From assembly GCA_003445715.1 (NCBI GenBank), contig DMCS01000093.1, positions 28,202 to 80,156 of the forward strand: DNA of 51,955 bases. The letters run 5' to 3'. This stretch comes from Candidatus Mesolinea sp. Lineage in GTDB: Bacteria > Chloroflexota > Anaerolineae > Anaerolineales > Anaerolineaceae. Both the position numbers and the translations under genes were made by a program. A model generated the notes under the pieces. That model saw nothing but the letters and a program-made list of their open reading frames with translations, was not told the DNA's origin and did not search any database. Positions 24,696 through 34,682 of the stretch are shown here, piece after piece (position 1 is the first letter of the stretch; each line of letters begins with the position of its first letter).

Positions 24696-27600
24696 TTATC
24701 TACTGATAATCGGCAGATAGATGTTTTTGATAATTGTCAGGTCTACAACTGCGGTTGCCGCTTCTTCGACAGTACCAAGCCGATCGGTGCTATGCAGTGC
24801 CACGTTGGTCAGTGGACCCGTCATAGCGTCTTCATTCACCACTACCTGGAAGGTAATCGTGTGCACTGGCGGAACCAATACATAGTCGAAGCAGATGGCG
24901 GAGCCGTCTTCAATCGCCAAGTAGGGATCGTTGTAGCTCACCAACGTACCCACAGTGCCATCAGCATTCTCCACGCCGATGGTAGCTGTCGCACCGCTGA
25001 GAAAATCGGGGTGAATATTATCGAAAGCGAAGACAATCTCGTATGCTCCGGGGGCGTCGTCGGGCTGCAGGAAGTAGCCAATTTCAACGTCCATGGTTAC
25101 GCTTGGGTCACCACCCCAGAAATAAACATCATCGTATTCGATTACGGCAAAGGATTCGCCATCACCAACCAGGGTTACACCTTTATTCGTGTCAGCGTCA
25201 TATTGCACCACGAGGTCATCCCAGAATGCAGCCAAGACGTTATTGGGGTCGGCTGGATCAGGGATTTCCTGATTGATGTAATCTACATCTTCAAAGTCAA
25301 ATCCCGCATAGCCGTCATCGGTAAAGTGCATACCGGTATAGTCAATGCCATAATAGTTGAAGGCTGGATAGGTAGCAAAGGTCGAGTACCAGAGGCTATC
25401 ACCATAAATCGACGGTATGGTAGTAAATCCAAATTGGGTTGTGTACCAGTCTAAATAGGCATCTGGGTTTCCATCGGGCACAACTTCCAACGTACAAGCT
25501 GGGTCGTCACCACTAGTGGTCCAGTCGTAGGCGTAATGCGCCGGCTCGATCGTGCCCGTCCAGGTGATTGCATTGGTCACAGGATCATAGACCGCGCCGC
25601 CCGTTGTAGAATCAGGTACGTAAGTAACGCCTTCTGGCAGCACATCATTAATCATGTATTCGGTTGGACCAGTGGCAAAATTCGTGATCTCGATGGTATA
25701 GGTAATCACATCTCCTACGGTAGCCGTTTCTACATCCGCGGTCTTCACCACATCATCCACGCCACGTTTAACATCTATCTGCGTGAGGCCGATTGAGGTT
25801 TCATACTCAGCATCCGCATACACATCGATCAAGCCATACAAGCGGTCGCCTGCTTCGGTGTCAATGTCGTGCCAGAGGATATCGAGTGTGAACGGTTCAC
25901 CCGCGGGGTTGGTTTCCGGTCCGATAACCGTCATCGTAGCTGGGTCAGCGGGTTCATAAGGCACATTGCCGATGGCGAGGGTAATATCATCCAACGGTGC
26001 CCCCGAACCTTGCCAGTTTTGCACCAAAATCCAGACATCATAGAACGGGGCGGGGAAACCCCACTCGCTCAAGTACTCATAAGCCGTCGCCGTGGCGCTG
26101 TTTCCGTATTCCTCATTTGCTGAAGGCTTTCCATCTCCATTCAAATCAAAGCCCCAAAAGAGGTCAAGGTCCACCGCCGTGGTGGCGGTAATTTCTGCCA
26201 CTAAGCGGGCAGCACCCGCATCCATGGGAATGACTGTGAACCAAACTTGGTCGAGATTATCGTAGGGGCTGCCATTGGTTGGGTCTTGTGCCAACTGTAT
26301 CTGGTGCAGCTCACCTTTCACGAAGCCGTAGGTATCCACGGTTAGGTCGGTAATTTCAACAGCTTGCAGGTCAACCAGCGTGCCGCTATCCGCATCGCGG
26401 TGTGAATCAAACTTTGCAAAATCAGGCAGGTTACCCGTGGTTGGTAACACCGCTACAGGAATAGCCACATCGGAGATGGGAGCACCGGCAGCTACATTGG
26501 ATACCATTACATCGTCAATCCACCAATCATCAGCACAATCACCGGTGTACTTAAAGGCGACATAGACACTCTGCCCAGCATAAGTGCTCAGATTGATTAA
26601 AGTTGGTGTTGCTGTCCAGGCATCTTCAGGCGGCGCAGAAAGTGCTGCCACTTCGACGAAATCACCATCGGCGGGAACCTCACTTCCCGTAGAAACCATA
26701 ATCCCGTGATATTCAAAATCATCCGTCCAATTACCATTCTCAAAGAAACTTAACGTCGTTAATCCACTTGAAGGTATGGATATTTGTGGCGTAACCAACC
26801 AACCTTCTTGGGGGCCTAAACAACTGTAAGCATGCTTGGCCGCAGCAGGGGTGCTATAGAACCGTGCTGTATCGCGGGCCCACGTGGATCCTGCTCCATC
26901 GACGTTGTATACTGCCCAATCGGTAGGTGGGAATGTTTCATCAGTAAAGTCTTGCTGGAGGAGTATTACTGGATCGCCAATCCCCGGGTGTGTATCATCG
27001 GTGTTGAATTCCACATTCCCGAACAGCCACTCATCGGTGGGCAAATCTGTCACATCGGCGGTAATCGTAATTTCCTGTGTAGCTCCCGGGGCAATGGTGA
27101 ACGTGGCTGGTTCAACGGTAATCCATTCTGGAGCAACCACCGTATACGTTGCGGGCAGGTCAGAAACACTGGTAAAAGTACGCGTCCAAGAGCACTCGCC
27201 CACGCACTCGCTGTTATATAGGCTGGCGAGGTTCAGCGACCGGGGGTCACCGCCTTCCTCCGGGTTAGCTGCTTCGTAGTTTGCAATGGTTTCATCCATC
27301 ACTAAGCCGGTCAAGCCAGCCAGTTCCAGTTTGATGCGGCCTGCACCGATATCGAATGGGTCAGTTGGGGTGGTTTTATCTTCTTTAAGCAGGCCGTCAT
27401 AGGCAGTCAACATTAAGGCGGACTTAATCTCAGCGGGTGTCCAATCAGGATGCAGCGCTTTGAGCAAAGCGGCTGCGCCGGCGTCATGCGGGCTGGACAT
27501 TGAAGTGCCTTGATAGAGGTCATATTCTGCTTCCTCATCCGGCTCGATAGTGCCATCCGCTACGGCTGCCAAAATCTCTAAGCCCGGCGCACTGACGTCC

Positions 27601-29312
27601 GGCTTAAGCACGTCAAAGGTCGTATTAGGTCCACGGGAACTGAAATTTGCCATGATGTCGCCAAAGACATCATCAACATAGCGGCCATAGGCAGAGATAC
27701 TTACCGTGTCGTCTGTCGAAGCAGCCACCCAAGCAGCGATCTCATCACCCAAGGTACCTGGGATATCCAACATTACCCCTGGAATATGGGTTCCAGAAAC
27801 GCTCATGGCACCAGGAGCACGATCATCGGTAAAGATGAGCACGCCAATTGCACCAGCAGCTTCAGCATTCAAAATCTTCAACGTGAATGTGCAGGTACCA
27901 CGCTTGATCAAAGCAATGCTATTAGCAAAAAAGTTTTCTGGATATGGTTCACAACCGAGATCGTTTCCTGGATCTTCACCAGAATAAATAACCGCTTTAT
28001 CGATTAAGTCTTCTGTAAAGGGAATCTCGCCTGCTAAAGTTGAAATACCTTGATATAAGGGGTTGGAAAAGTCGACAATGCTCGTGAACTTGCGGTTGTG
28101 CGAGGAAGCCGCCGTGCTGAGCACCCAAGGGGAGCGATGCGCTACGGTTTCTGCGGCAGGGCCGCTATTCCCAGCAGAAGTGGAAACCACAATGCCAGCC
28201 GCTGTGGCTTCCAAGAAAGCCAATTCCACAGCATCGTTATAAGGATCTTCGCCACCAGAAATGGAGTAGTTGATTACGTCCACGCCATCTATGATGGCTT
28301 GCTGTGTTGCAGCAATTGAATCATTTCCGGCGCATTGACCGCCAGAAGGTGTGGGGTAGCACACATCGTAAGAAATGATTTGGGCATGCGGCGCCATACC
28401 GGAGATGGTCACTTCGGTGCCGTAGTAATCCAACGTGACCGTGTTGCCTGCCACCGTGCTGGCGGTATGCGAACCGTGACCGTCGCTATCTTCTGGGGTT
28501 ACAGTTTCGGAAGGCGCATCATGTGTATAACTGTAAGCGCCAACGACTTTGTCATTACAGGCGTCTATATAGTCAGGATCGTAGTTTTCATCATCATCAG
28601 GATTGCATACGCCGAGGTAATTACCCGTCCACGTATATTCAAATTCATCTTCAGGCTCATCGCTAAACGAGGGGTGATCGAAATTGATACCGCTATCGAG
28701 AATGCCAACCAGAACCCCTTCACCCTGGGTGCCAAGGTCACCGGGCACAGCAGTGCCATCCCAGATTTCTGGGGCACCTAACCAGGCTGGGCCGGCATCG
28801 GTATCAAGAGTACGGATAGTGTCCTTAAGGACTTTCTTGATGCCCGGCACACCGCGCAGGGCTTCCGCCTCCTCAGGGGTAAGGTCAACAGAAACGCCAT
28901 TGAGGATCACATCATAGACGTAGTGAACCTGGATGGATCGTCCAATTGTTTTTTCAGCTTGGCTAAGGATCGATTCCCGTTTTTCTGCTAGGCTGGCTAA
29001 ATATTTTTGGCTTTCAATACTATTGATCGCCGAACCCTTAGCTCCTCCGCTAACTTTTACCAATGAATCGCCCTCGAATAGGACAATATATCCAAGTGTG
29101 CCGTCTTTATTGACGACGTATTGTTCGAGGCTGGTTGCTTCTTCAACAGTAAATTTATCGGTGGAAGTTGAGCCCGTCGGAACCAGATCGTTCCGAGGGG
29201 GCAGGCTGCCACGTGCTTCAACAGGTGTGGGCGTAATCGCCGCACTCACTGGAGAAACGATCATGGCAAGAGCTATAAAAATAGCTAATATTTTGACTGT
29301 TCTAGATTTCAT
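24696..29312 (-). CDS. Large secreted subtilisin-like serine protease (S8)
   Basis: 1538 residues. A Sec signal peptide (about 1-25, ending VSAA) precedes an inhibitor-like pro-region. The S8 triad is Asp206 (GILDSGI), His279 (DGHGSHTAS) and Ser604 (GTSMSSP), with a PA insert (about 440-550) that should shape substrate access. Fn3-like, MAM/jelly-roll-like and DUF11-like modules follow (VDDVVKTADV ... ITYTIEITN). The protein ends IYLPIISR. ATG 29312 has GGAGGT 6 nt upstream; the frame to 29363 is rejected. It is an exported multi-domain protease for extracellular protein breakdown or surface processing. Many long opposite-strand frames over this gene are composition shadows. Confidence 0.93.
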   Translation of the reverse strand: MKSRTVKILAIFIALAMIVSPVSAAITPTPVEARGSLPPRNDLVPTGSTSTDKFTVEEATSLEQYVVNKDGTLGYIVLFEGDSLVKVSGGAKGSAINSIESQKYLASLAEKRESILSQAEKTIGRSIQVHYVYDVILNGVSVDLTPEEAEALRGVPGIKKVLKDTIRTLDTDAGPAWLGAPEIWDGTAVPGDLGTQGEGVLVGILDSGINFDHPSFSDEPEDEFEYTWTGNYLGVCNPDDDENYDPDYIDACNDKVVGAYSYTHDAPSETVTPEDSDGHGSHTASTVAGNTVTLDYYGTEVTISGMAPHAQIISYDVCYPTPSGGQCAGNDSIAATQQAIIDGVDVINYSISGGEDPYNDAVELAFLEATAAGIVVSTSAGNSGPAAETVAHRSPWVLSTAASSHNRKFTSIVDFSNPLYQGISTLAGEIPFTEDLIDKAVIYSGEDPGNDLGCEPYPENFFANSIALIKRGTCTFTLKILNAEAAGAIGVLIFTDDRAPGAMSVSGTHIPGVMLDIPGTLGDEIAAWVAASTDDTVSISAYGRYVDDVFGDIMANFSSRGPNTTFDVLKPDVSAPGLEILAAVADGTIEPDEEAEYDLYQGTSMSSPHDAGAAALLKALHPDWTPAEIKSALMLTAYDGLLKEDKTTPTDPFDIGAGRIKLELAGLTGLVMDETIANYEAANPEEGGDPRSLNLASLYNSECVGECSWTRTFTSVSDLPATYTVVAPEWITVEPATFTIAPGATQEITITADVTDLPTDEWLFGNVEFNTDDTHPGIGDPVILLQQDFTDETFPPTDWAVYNVDGAGSTWARDTARFYSTPAAAKHAYSCLGPQEGWLVTPQISIPSSGLTTLSFFENGNWTDDFEYHGIMVSTGSEVPADGDFVEVAALSAPPEDAWTATPTLINLSTYAGQSVYVAFKYTGDCADDWWIDDVMVSNVAAGAPISDVAIPVAVLPTTGNLPDFAKFDSHRDADSGTLVDLQAVEITDLTVDTYGFVKGELHQIQLAQDPTNGSPYDNLDQVWFTVIPMDAGAARLVAEITATTAVDLDLFWGFDLNGDGKPSANEEYGNSATATAYEYLSEWGFPAPFYDVWILVQNWQGSGAPLDDITLAIGNVPYEPADPATMTVIGPETNPAGEPFTLDILWHDIDTEAGDRLYGLIDVYADAEYETSIGLTQIDVKRGVDDVVKTADVETATVGDVITYTIEITNFATGPTEYMINDVLPEGVTYVPDSTTGGAVYDPVTNAITWTGTIEPAHYAYDWTTSGDDPACTLEVVPDGNPDAYLDWYTTQFGFTTIPSIYGDSLWYSTFATYPAFNYYGIDYTGMHFTDDGYAGFDFEDVDYINQEIPDPADPNNVLAAFWDDLVVQYDADTNKGVTLVGDGESFAVIEYDDVYFWGGDPSVTMDVEIGYFLQPDDAPGAYEIVFAFDNIHPDFLSGATATIGVENADGTVGTLVSYNDPYLAIEDGSAICFDYVLVPPVHTITFQVVVNEDAMTGPLTNVALHSTDRLGTVEEAATAVVDLTIIKNIYLPIISR

Positions 29313-29512
29313 AAGATTACCTCCAAATTTGTAAAAATGTGATGCGAACTGGATACGATGCACGAGGTGTGGCTTGGCAAAGCCATTCCTTATGCTGGTG
29401 GAGAGAATTATTATGTCCTTCTATAATAAGCATCCTCCTTTTCTTTACGAGAAATTGTTAATGATGCTGCTTGTTAAAAGAGACTATACGGGAAATATTC
29501 TGCTGTGATAGT

Positions 29513-29542
29513 ATTATACACTATTCTCACGAATTCTGGCAG
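29513..29542 (-). promoter_or_regulatory. Candidate promoter of the subtilase gene
   Basis: On the minus strand a perfect TATAAT (29513-29518) is preceded at 18 nt by CTGCCA (4/6 to consensus). It implies a leader near 190 nt, long enough to carry regulation, before ATG 29312. Confidence 0.45.
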
Positions 29543-29623
29543 TTTCTTTATGAAAAAATTCAAGTTTGAAATCAACTCTCAGTTTAGGACTTATACGTAG
29601 ATAAGCCTAGCACTTAACTAAAT

Positions 29624-29657
29624 CTGCCTGGCAACTCTACTAGCATGTGCCAGGCAG
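29624..29657 (-). terminator. Hairpin downstream of the TldE gene
   Basis: CTGCCTGGCA pairs perfectly with TGCCAGGCAG across a 14-nt loop, 48 nt after the stop. The following minus-strand sequence ATTTAG is only mildly T-rich, so termination strength is uncertain. Confidence 0.5.
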
Positions 29658-29704
29658 TCGATATTCTATACATTTTCCCGCTTGGAGTGGCTCTTTAATT
29701 CCTC

Positions 29705-31090
29705 TCAATAGGAACTATTCGAGTGAGAAATTTCGATCCCACGGACGCACAAGAAGCGTGGCAATAGGATCGCACTGGGGTTACGCTTCCCGTAGCTGCT
29801 GGAAGTGTTATGCACGGTCTGCTCGCACGCCAGCCATTCCACGTTTTCACCGAAGAGGTCTTCGAAAGTCTGTGTAATGCGAACGTTATATGGTACTTGC
29901 ACACTGCCATCTTTCTTGAGCAGCAGGATGCCAAAGCGTGAGCTGCCCGTAATCATTCCCACCGAAGGATTGACGATGTTCATATAGTGCAGGTAAGGAA
30001 TATAAAGGATATCCTCATCGCGCGGCATCGCCAGCAGCGCTTCTAAACCCGGTATTGACCGCTGCCCTCCAACCATGGTCAAATTGAGGTGATCTACCGA
30101 GTGCCCGGTTGGCTGGGCACCAAATTCATCGGCATCATCCTGCTCCCAATAGAAGGCTTTGAAAATACCATCTTCAAATAAGGGGAATGGCTTGCGCGGC
30201 AAGCCCATCATGTCATAGCTGAGGGGGAATGTCTCGCGGCGTTCGGGGTTATCAATCAAGGTGAATGACGGCGAAAAAACTCTCTGTCCTAACTTTTCCT
30301 CACTTAGGAAGGAATATCCGCGCTTCATAGTGCCGCCATTAGGTCCAACCATCGCTAAAAAGTCGAGAAGGTCACCCACCGCCGCTGAACCAAAGACCAC
30401 CGTATATTTGCCTAATGGCAGTTGCAGCGCTTGGTCGTGTTGGTAATGTTGCAGCATAAGGGCTAGATCATTGTGCAAACGCTCGGGTGCCAAATCTACT
30501 TTTGCTTGGGCGGATTGTTGGGCATTCACTTCCCATTTGAGCTGTTGGTGCGCCAACACCACTTCAATTTGCGCATCGGTGCAGGCAAAATATTGGGTAT
30601 GTTCACTGGTGGTGCTAATTTGCGCTGTGGTGGTGATGCCATTAGAGAAAATGCCAGATAGTTTCACATCCTCGCTTTCCAACCCTTGCGCCACCTGGTT
30701 GAAATATGCCAAGCGGTCAGCATTCGTCAGGCTTGCCAGGAAGGGGTCAAATGCCTGCATATCAATCACATCCTGCTCGTAGCGTGGAAGTGTTGGGGTA
30801 TAAGTAAGCGGCTGCGCATGCTTCACCATCTCAGCAGCGGTTTCAATGCCCTTCTTGATTGGTTCCAGCTTCTCTGGGTCAGCGATCATGGAATACGTGG
30901 CGCGCTTCTTTTCTTCATACACGGTTATTTCTAAGCGGATGAGATGCTCGTTGGTGTTGAGGGAGATGGCTGAATTGGCAAATCGCATCAGGTAGCTATC
31001 CTCCTCATGGTAAAAAATAGCTGCCTGCAAGCCTTTTTGCAGTGCATAAGCGCGTAATTCTTTTAGTAAGCTAATCACATTTTTTTCCAT
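29705..31090 (-). CDS. TldD/PmbA family protein (TldE-like partner)
   Basis: 461 residues with the PmbA/TldE pattern: an N-terminal strand-rich domain and the later block GQRVFSPSFTLIDNPERRE and PTGHSVDHLNLTM. It lacks the HExxxH metal site found in its neighbour, as expected for the non-catalytic TldE half. TldD/TldE form a heteromeric peptidase that degrades unfolded or modified peptides such as microcin precursors. It starts 2 nt after the TldD-like stop. The C-terminal 30 residues differ from usual TldE endings. Confidence 0.88.
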   Translation of the reverse strand: MEKNVISLLKELRAYALQKGLQAAIFYHEEDSYLMRFANSAISLNTNEHLIRLEITVYEEKKRATYSMIADPEKLEPIKKGIETAAEMVKHAQPLTYTPTLPRYEQDVIDMQAFDPFLASLTNADRLAYFNQVAQGLESEDVKLSGIFSNGITTTAQISTTSEHTQYFACTDAQIEVVLAHQQLKWEVNAQQSAQAKVDLAPERLHNDLALMLQHYQHDQALQLPLGKYTVVFGSAAVGDLLDFLAMVGPNGGTMKRGYSFLSEEKLGQRVFSPSFTLIDNPERRETFPLSYDMMGLPRKPFPLFEDGIFKAFYWEQDDADEFGAQPTGHSVDHLNLTMVGGQRSIPGLEALLAMPRDEDILYIPYLHYMNIVNPSVGMITGSSRFGILLLKKDGSVQVPYNVRITQTFEDLFGENVEWLACEQTVHNTSSSYGKRNPSAILLPRFLCVRGIEISHSNSSY

Positions 31091-31092
31091 GG

Positions 31093-32547
31093 CTACTCTC
31101 CTACAGTCACATCATCAAAGCGGCAAACTGGCACGCCATGCCCCAATTGCATAATCTGGTTTGGCTGTCCTTTGCCACAGTTGTTTACATATTCCACTTG
31201 CCACGTGCGCTCGTCGCCCACGGCTGTGAGCGAATTATAGAACTTGAGCGTTTCACCTTTATAGGTGGTGTTTTTGAGCACGCCTTTTACCTCGCCGTCT
31301 TCCACCAGCCAGCCAATGTCGGTGGCAAAGTGAAATTGCTCACGGTTGGAGCCGATCGACCAGCTCTTATCCCCATCCAGGATAACGCCGCGCTCAGTAT
31401 TTTTCACGATGTCGTCTAGGTCTCCGTCTGTACCTGGGTCTATATTGATGTTGGTCATGCGCTCGATGGGCACACGGTAGAACGAAGTTGCACGGTTAGC
31501 CCCCGAGCTTCCTTCGAAAATTCGCCGGCGTGCTCTGGCATTGGCTTCTTCGACCATTTGCCTACCGGTAATTGCACCCACAAGGATGCCCTTATCGATA
31601 AGCAGGTTGTTTTGGGCTGGCACGCCGTCGTCATCGAAGCCAAAGCTACCCGGGGAGTTTTCCAGTGTAGCATCTGCTCGCACCGTCAATTTGGGCGAGC
31701 CATAGCGCAGCTTGCCAAAATCCTCCAAACGTACAAATGACCCACCAGCAAACGCCAGCTCATACCCCAAGATGCGATCCAGCTCTAAAGCATGGCCAAT
31801 GGTCTCATGTGTCTGCAAAAACATAATGCCAGGCAGTAAGATCACCGAGCGCTGATCTTTGGGGCAGTCTTCCGCCACCAGGAGCTCGTTGAGTTCGCGC
31901 GTGATGCGCTCAGCCTGAGCAGTAAAGAACTCGGTATCAAGCGTTTCCCATCCGCGCGTTTTGCCCAGCCGGCCGGCTCTGAACTTACGCCTTTGCATCC
32001 CGCCATCTTTATCCACCCCCATCACCATAAGCATGGGGAAGACATCTATAATAGTCTTTTCGATTTCGCTGCCTTCCGAATCAAGGAAAATAATTTTCTT
32101 TTTGACAAATTCCACTGCAGTGATGCGCTGCACCACACCAGGTTGGTTGAGAGCTGTATCCATCTTCTGCAGGAAGGCGACTTTATCAGCCATAGGGACA
32201 GTAAACGGGTCAATAGCGTTGGGGCTGGAAAATGAAGCTTGCAAGGCATCTTTTTCTGCCAGCCGCACGGGGAAAGTTACGCGTTCTGCCGCTACACGGG
32301 CGTTATCTAATGCTTTGTCAAAGATATCGCCAAGGTTGTCTAAGCTGGAAGAAGCCGAAAAACCCCAGGCACCATGGTAGAGCACGCGTACACCCACCCC
32401 ACTCTCTGAAGATGCATTGAGGGCTTTAAGGTTTCCATTCCACATGACTAAAGAGTTGGATTCTTCAAAAGGATACCAACGTGCATCCACATAAGTGGCG
32501 CCTTTAGCCATGGTTTTATCGATATAGTGTTTAAGTTCTGGTTTCAT
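31093..32547 (-). CDS. TldD family metallopeptidase
   Basis: 484 residues with the zinc-binding motif HETIGH followed by E in LELDRILGYE (about 250-270), the hallmark of catalytic TldD. The block PGSFGFDDDGVPAQ and the C-terminal region are also typical. It is the active half of the TldD/TldE protease pair. AAGGAG precedes the ATG, and a minus-strand TATAAT lies at 32583-32588. It is divergently transcribed from the AAMDC-like gene at 32699. Confidence 0.93.
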   Translation of the reverse strand: MKPELKHYIDKTMAKGATYVDARWYPFEESNSLVMWNGNLKALNASSESGVGVRVLYHGAWGFSASSSLDNLGDIFDKALDNARVAAERVTFPVRLAEKDALQASFSSPNAIDPFTVPMADKVAFLQKMDTALNQPGVVQRITAVEFVKKKIIFLDSEGSEIEKTIIDVFPMLMVMGVDKDGGMQRRKFRAGRLGKTRGWETLDTEFFTAQAERITRELNELLVAEDCPKDQRSVILLPGIMFLQTHETIGHALELDRILGYELAFAGGSFVRLEDFGKLRYGSPKLTVRADATLENSPGSFGFDDDGVPAQNNLLIDKGILVGAITGRQMVEEANARARRRIFEGSSGANRATSFYRVPIERMTNINIDPGTDGDLDDIVKNTERGVILDGDKSWSIGSNREQFHFATDIGWLVEDGEVKGVLKNTTYKGETLKFYNSLTAVGDERTWQVEYVNNCGKGQPNQIMQLGHGVPVCRFDDVTVGE

Positions 32548-32698
32548 TGTGTACTCCTTCGTATCGGGCAGTTGCTTTCCCCATTATAATAAAGAAAACA
32601 GTATAGACCACAAATTTGCTGCAAACATGCGGTTTGTGTGCCACAAAAGAAGTGGAAAGCGATTCACTTGAAAGAGAACAAGGGAAGCAGAGGTAAGA

Positions 32699-33076
32699 AT
32701 GTTTGCTGATCCTAAAGGACCGATTACCCGCTTTGAATGGGCAACTTTTACCATCAACGGGCAAATACACAGCCCAGAAGCAGGTGTGGGCAAGGACATT
32801 TTCCTTTCGCCGCAAGGTGTGAGCGCTTGGTATGAGCGCAAAGGACATAAGCTCAAAGCCGGCATGGTAAAGCGCGCACTGTCGCTCAAGCCAGAGGTGC
32901 TGATTATTGGTAATGGCGTCGAGGGCGCGCTTGAAATCGGCAAGAAAGCTCGGCAAGAGGTTGAAGATGCAGGCGTGAAACTCGTGGTTTTGCGCACGCC
33001 GGAAGCCTGCCGAGAATATAACCGGCTATACCACCAAGGAAAGCGTGTTATCCTCCTAGCGCACGGAACCTGCTAA
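32699..33076 (+). CDS. Mth938-like/AAMDC domain protein
   Basis: 125 residues, the standard size for this small single-domain family. The family features GKDIFLSP, PEVLIIGNGVEG and VVLRTPEACREYN are visible. Members are cytoplasmic, have a Rossmann-like fold and no settled biochemical function; related eukaryotic proteins assist complex I assembly. GAGGT lies 7 nt before the ATG. It is monocistronic here. Confidence 0.88.
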   Translation: MFADPKGPITRFEWATFTINGQIHSPEAGVGKDIFLSPQGVSAWYERKGHKLKAGMVKRALSLKPEVLIIGNGVEGALEIGKKARQEVEDAGVKLVVLRTPEACREYNRLYHQGKRVILLAHGTC

Positions 33077-33196
33077 GCAAGCGGATGAAGAGTTGCCAGA
33101 TAGATTACCTTTTTTCGTTGTTTAAGTGAAAAAGGGAGCTAAGCACCAAGTTTATTCGTTAAATAATATAAACTTGCATCACATATGGGAGGTGCC

Positions 33197-33982
33197 ATGG
33201 CAGATACGCAGGAGGATAAAAAAGCACGCCCATTTCGATTTTTACGCTGGAACTGGTTGCTTGGAAATTTAATTCGTCCGCGTGAGACCATTTCCAAAAT
33301 CTGAGGCGAAGAAAGAGCTAACTGGCAAACGCCGTTGCTGCTGATAACTCTATTGGTCATCATTGCGGTTGTGGTTGCTGCGCCTATTCAGCGCGTACTG
33401 ATCCAATCTGGAGCAGAGCTGCCCGAAAACTTCCAATACTGGTCCGTTGAACAGCAAAACGCCTTCATGCAATCGCAAGCCATGCAGACCTCACCGCTCT
33501 TTCTCTATGTTTTCCCATCATTGATGCGAGTTGCAGGCTTTTGGCTGATTTGGTTCTTAATGAGCAGCCTCTTGCACCTTTCCATCACACTTTTTGGAAG
33601 CCGCAGCAGTCGCCAGCAAGTCAGCAATCTGGTAGCTTGGACAATGACTCCCCTTGCCTTACGCTTGTTGGTGGAAATCATTGTGGTGCTAACCACGCAT
33701 AGTTTAATCGAAAACCGGGGATTATCTTCATTGATTGCAGCTGATGCTGAAGGCTTTAGTGTTTTCCTTCGCGGCATTCTTGCAAATATCGATTTGTATT
33801 ACGTCTGGCATGTAATTTTGCTGTTGGTAGGTGCTATACCTCTCTCAGGGCTTTCGAAAGCGAAAGCTAACGAAGCCACCTTGGTCACAGCCCTAACCAT
33901 GTTACTGCTTATGGGCGTGCATACACTGCTTTCTTCAGTTTTGAGCGGTCTTTCAACCTCAAGCGGCTTTTATTTCTTCTAA
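33197..33982 (+). pseudogene. Yip1-like membrane protein with in-frame TGA
   Basis: From ATG 33197 (GGGAGG upstream) the frame reads 35 codons, ending RETISKI, then TGA at 33302-33304, and continues in the same frame for 226 codons without another stop. The N-terminal PRETI motif and the multi-span remainder match Yip1-domain proteins of this kind of genome. An Arg codon (CGA) to TGA change would explain it. Internal re-initiation could still make the C-terminal part. Next to it lies another damaged gene, so real decay is more likely than recoding; an assembly error is possible. Confidence 0.75.
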
Positions 33983-33983
33983 C

Positions 33984-34560
33984 ATGGACGTAAATATGGA
34001 AAAAGGATTTATCCGAACACAAGATTTAAAGAAGTATTACCATATGAACACCATTGGTGTGAAAGCGCTGGATGGTATCAGTATTGAAATACCTCAAGGG
34101 GCATTTGCAGTCATCATGGGCCCATCTGGGTCGGGGAAAAGCACGCTGCTCAACTTAATCGGCGGTCTGGATTGGCCTACCTCCGGTTTGATTTATGTGG
34201 ACGGTGTAGAAATCGAGGCGCTAGATGAAACTGAACTCGCTGCTTATCGGCGCAACCAATAATAATATTTTGGCAATTTTCCTTGGAGAAGCTGGCGGAA
34301 TTGGTTTTGTTGGAGGTGTGGGTGGCTTCATTTTAGGATGGGGGGTCAGCAAGTTGATTAATATTTTTTCCGCCTCGTATTTAGCCAACCAAGCCTCCGC
34401 TCAAGGCTATATGGGAAACACGATGCTCGCAACAGTTACACCCTTCTGGCTTCCCATTTTCGCAATTGTCTTTGCGACGATTGTTGGTTTAATATCTGGC
34501 TTGTACCCTTCGCTCAACGCTGCCACGCTTGTGCCGGTTTCGGCGCTAAAGTATGAGTAA
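33984..34560 (+). pseudogene. Deletion fusion of a LolD/MacB-type ATPase with an FtsX-type permease tail
   Basis: The first 90 codons are the start of an ABC ATPase (Walker A GPSGSGKST at about 48-56, ending ELAAYRRNQ), but the frame stops at 34260-34262. The next 300 bases, in another frame, encode the end of an FtsX-type permease (GATNNNILAIFLGEAGGIG, then four-span tail ending VSALKYE). The Walker B, signature motif and most of the permease are missing. The join falls in CGGCGCAACCAAT (34248-34260), which encodes YRRNQ in one frame and GATNN in the other. That is the mark of a deletion between short repeats. Confidence 0.88.
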
Positions 34561-34682
34561 TCGCAAGCGCCTGGGTGCTTGCATCAAATCGTGATTCATG
34601 GAATTCTAAATCGAAGATTATGCCCGAAAATTCGCACTTTCGGGCATAAACTTTTCCACATCCTGGTAATGTTTGCAGGCTT

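Larger units (their letters stand above)
29313..29704. other. Intergenic region between subtilase and TldE genes
   Basis: Holds the subtilase promoter and leader (29312-29542) and a hairpin that probably ends the TldD/TldE transcript (29624-29657). No gene is seen. Confidence 0.7.

Noticed and set aside
24792..25454. 220-residue plus-strand frame within the subtilase gene
   Set aside because: The opposite strand encodes an unbroken, recognisable protease module; the frame is its shadow.
33302..33304. TGA read as selenocysteine
   Set aside because: Yip1-like proteins are not known selenoproteins, and the neighbouring genes are also damaged.
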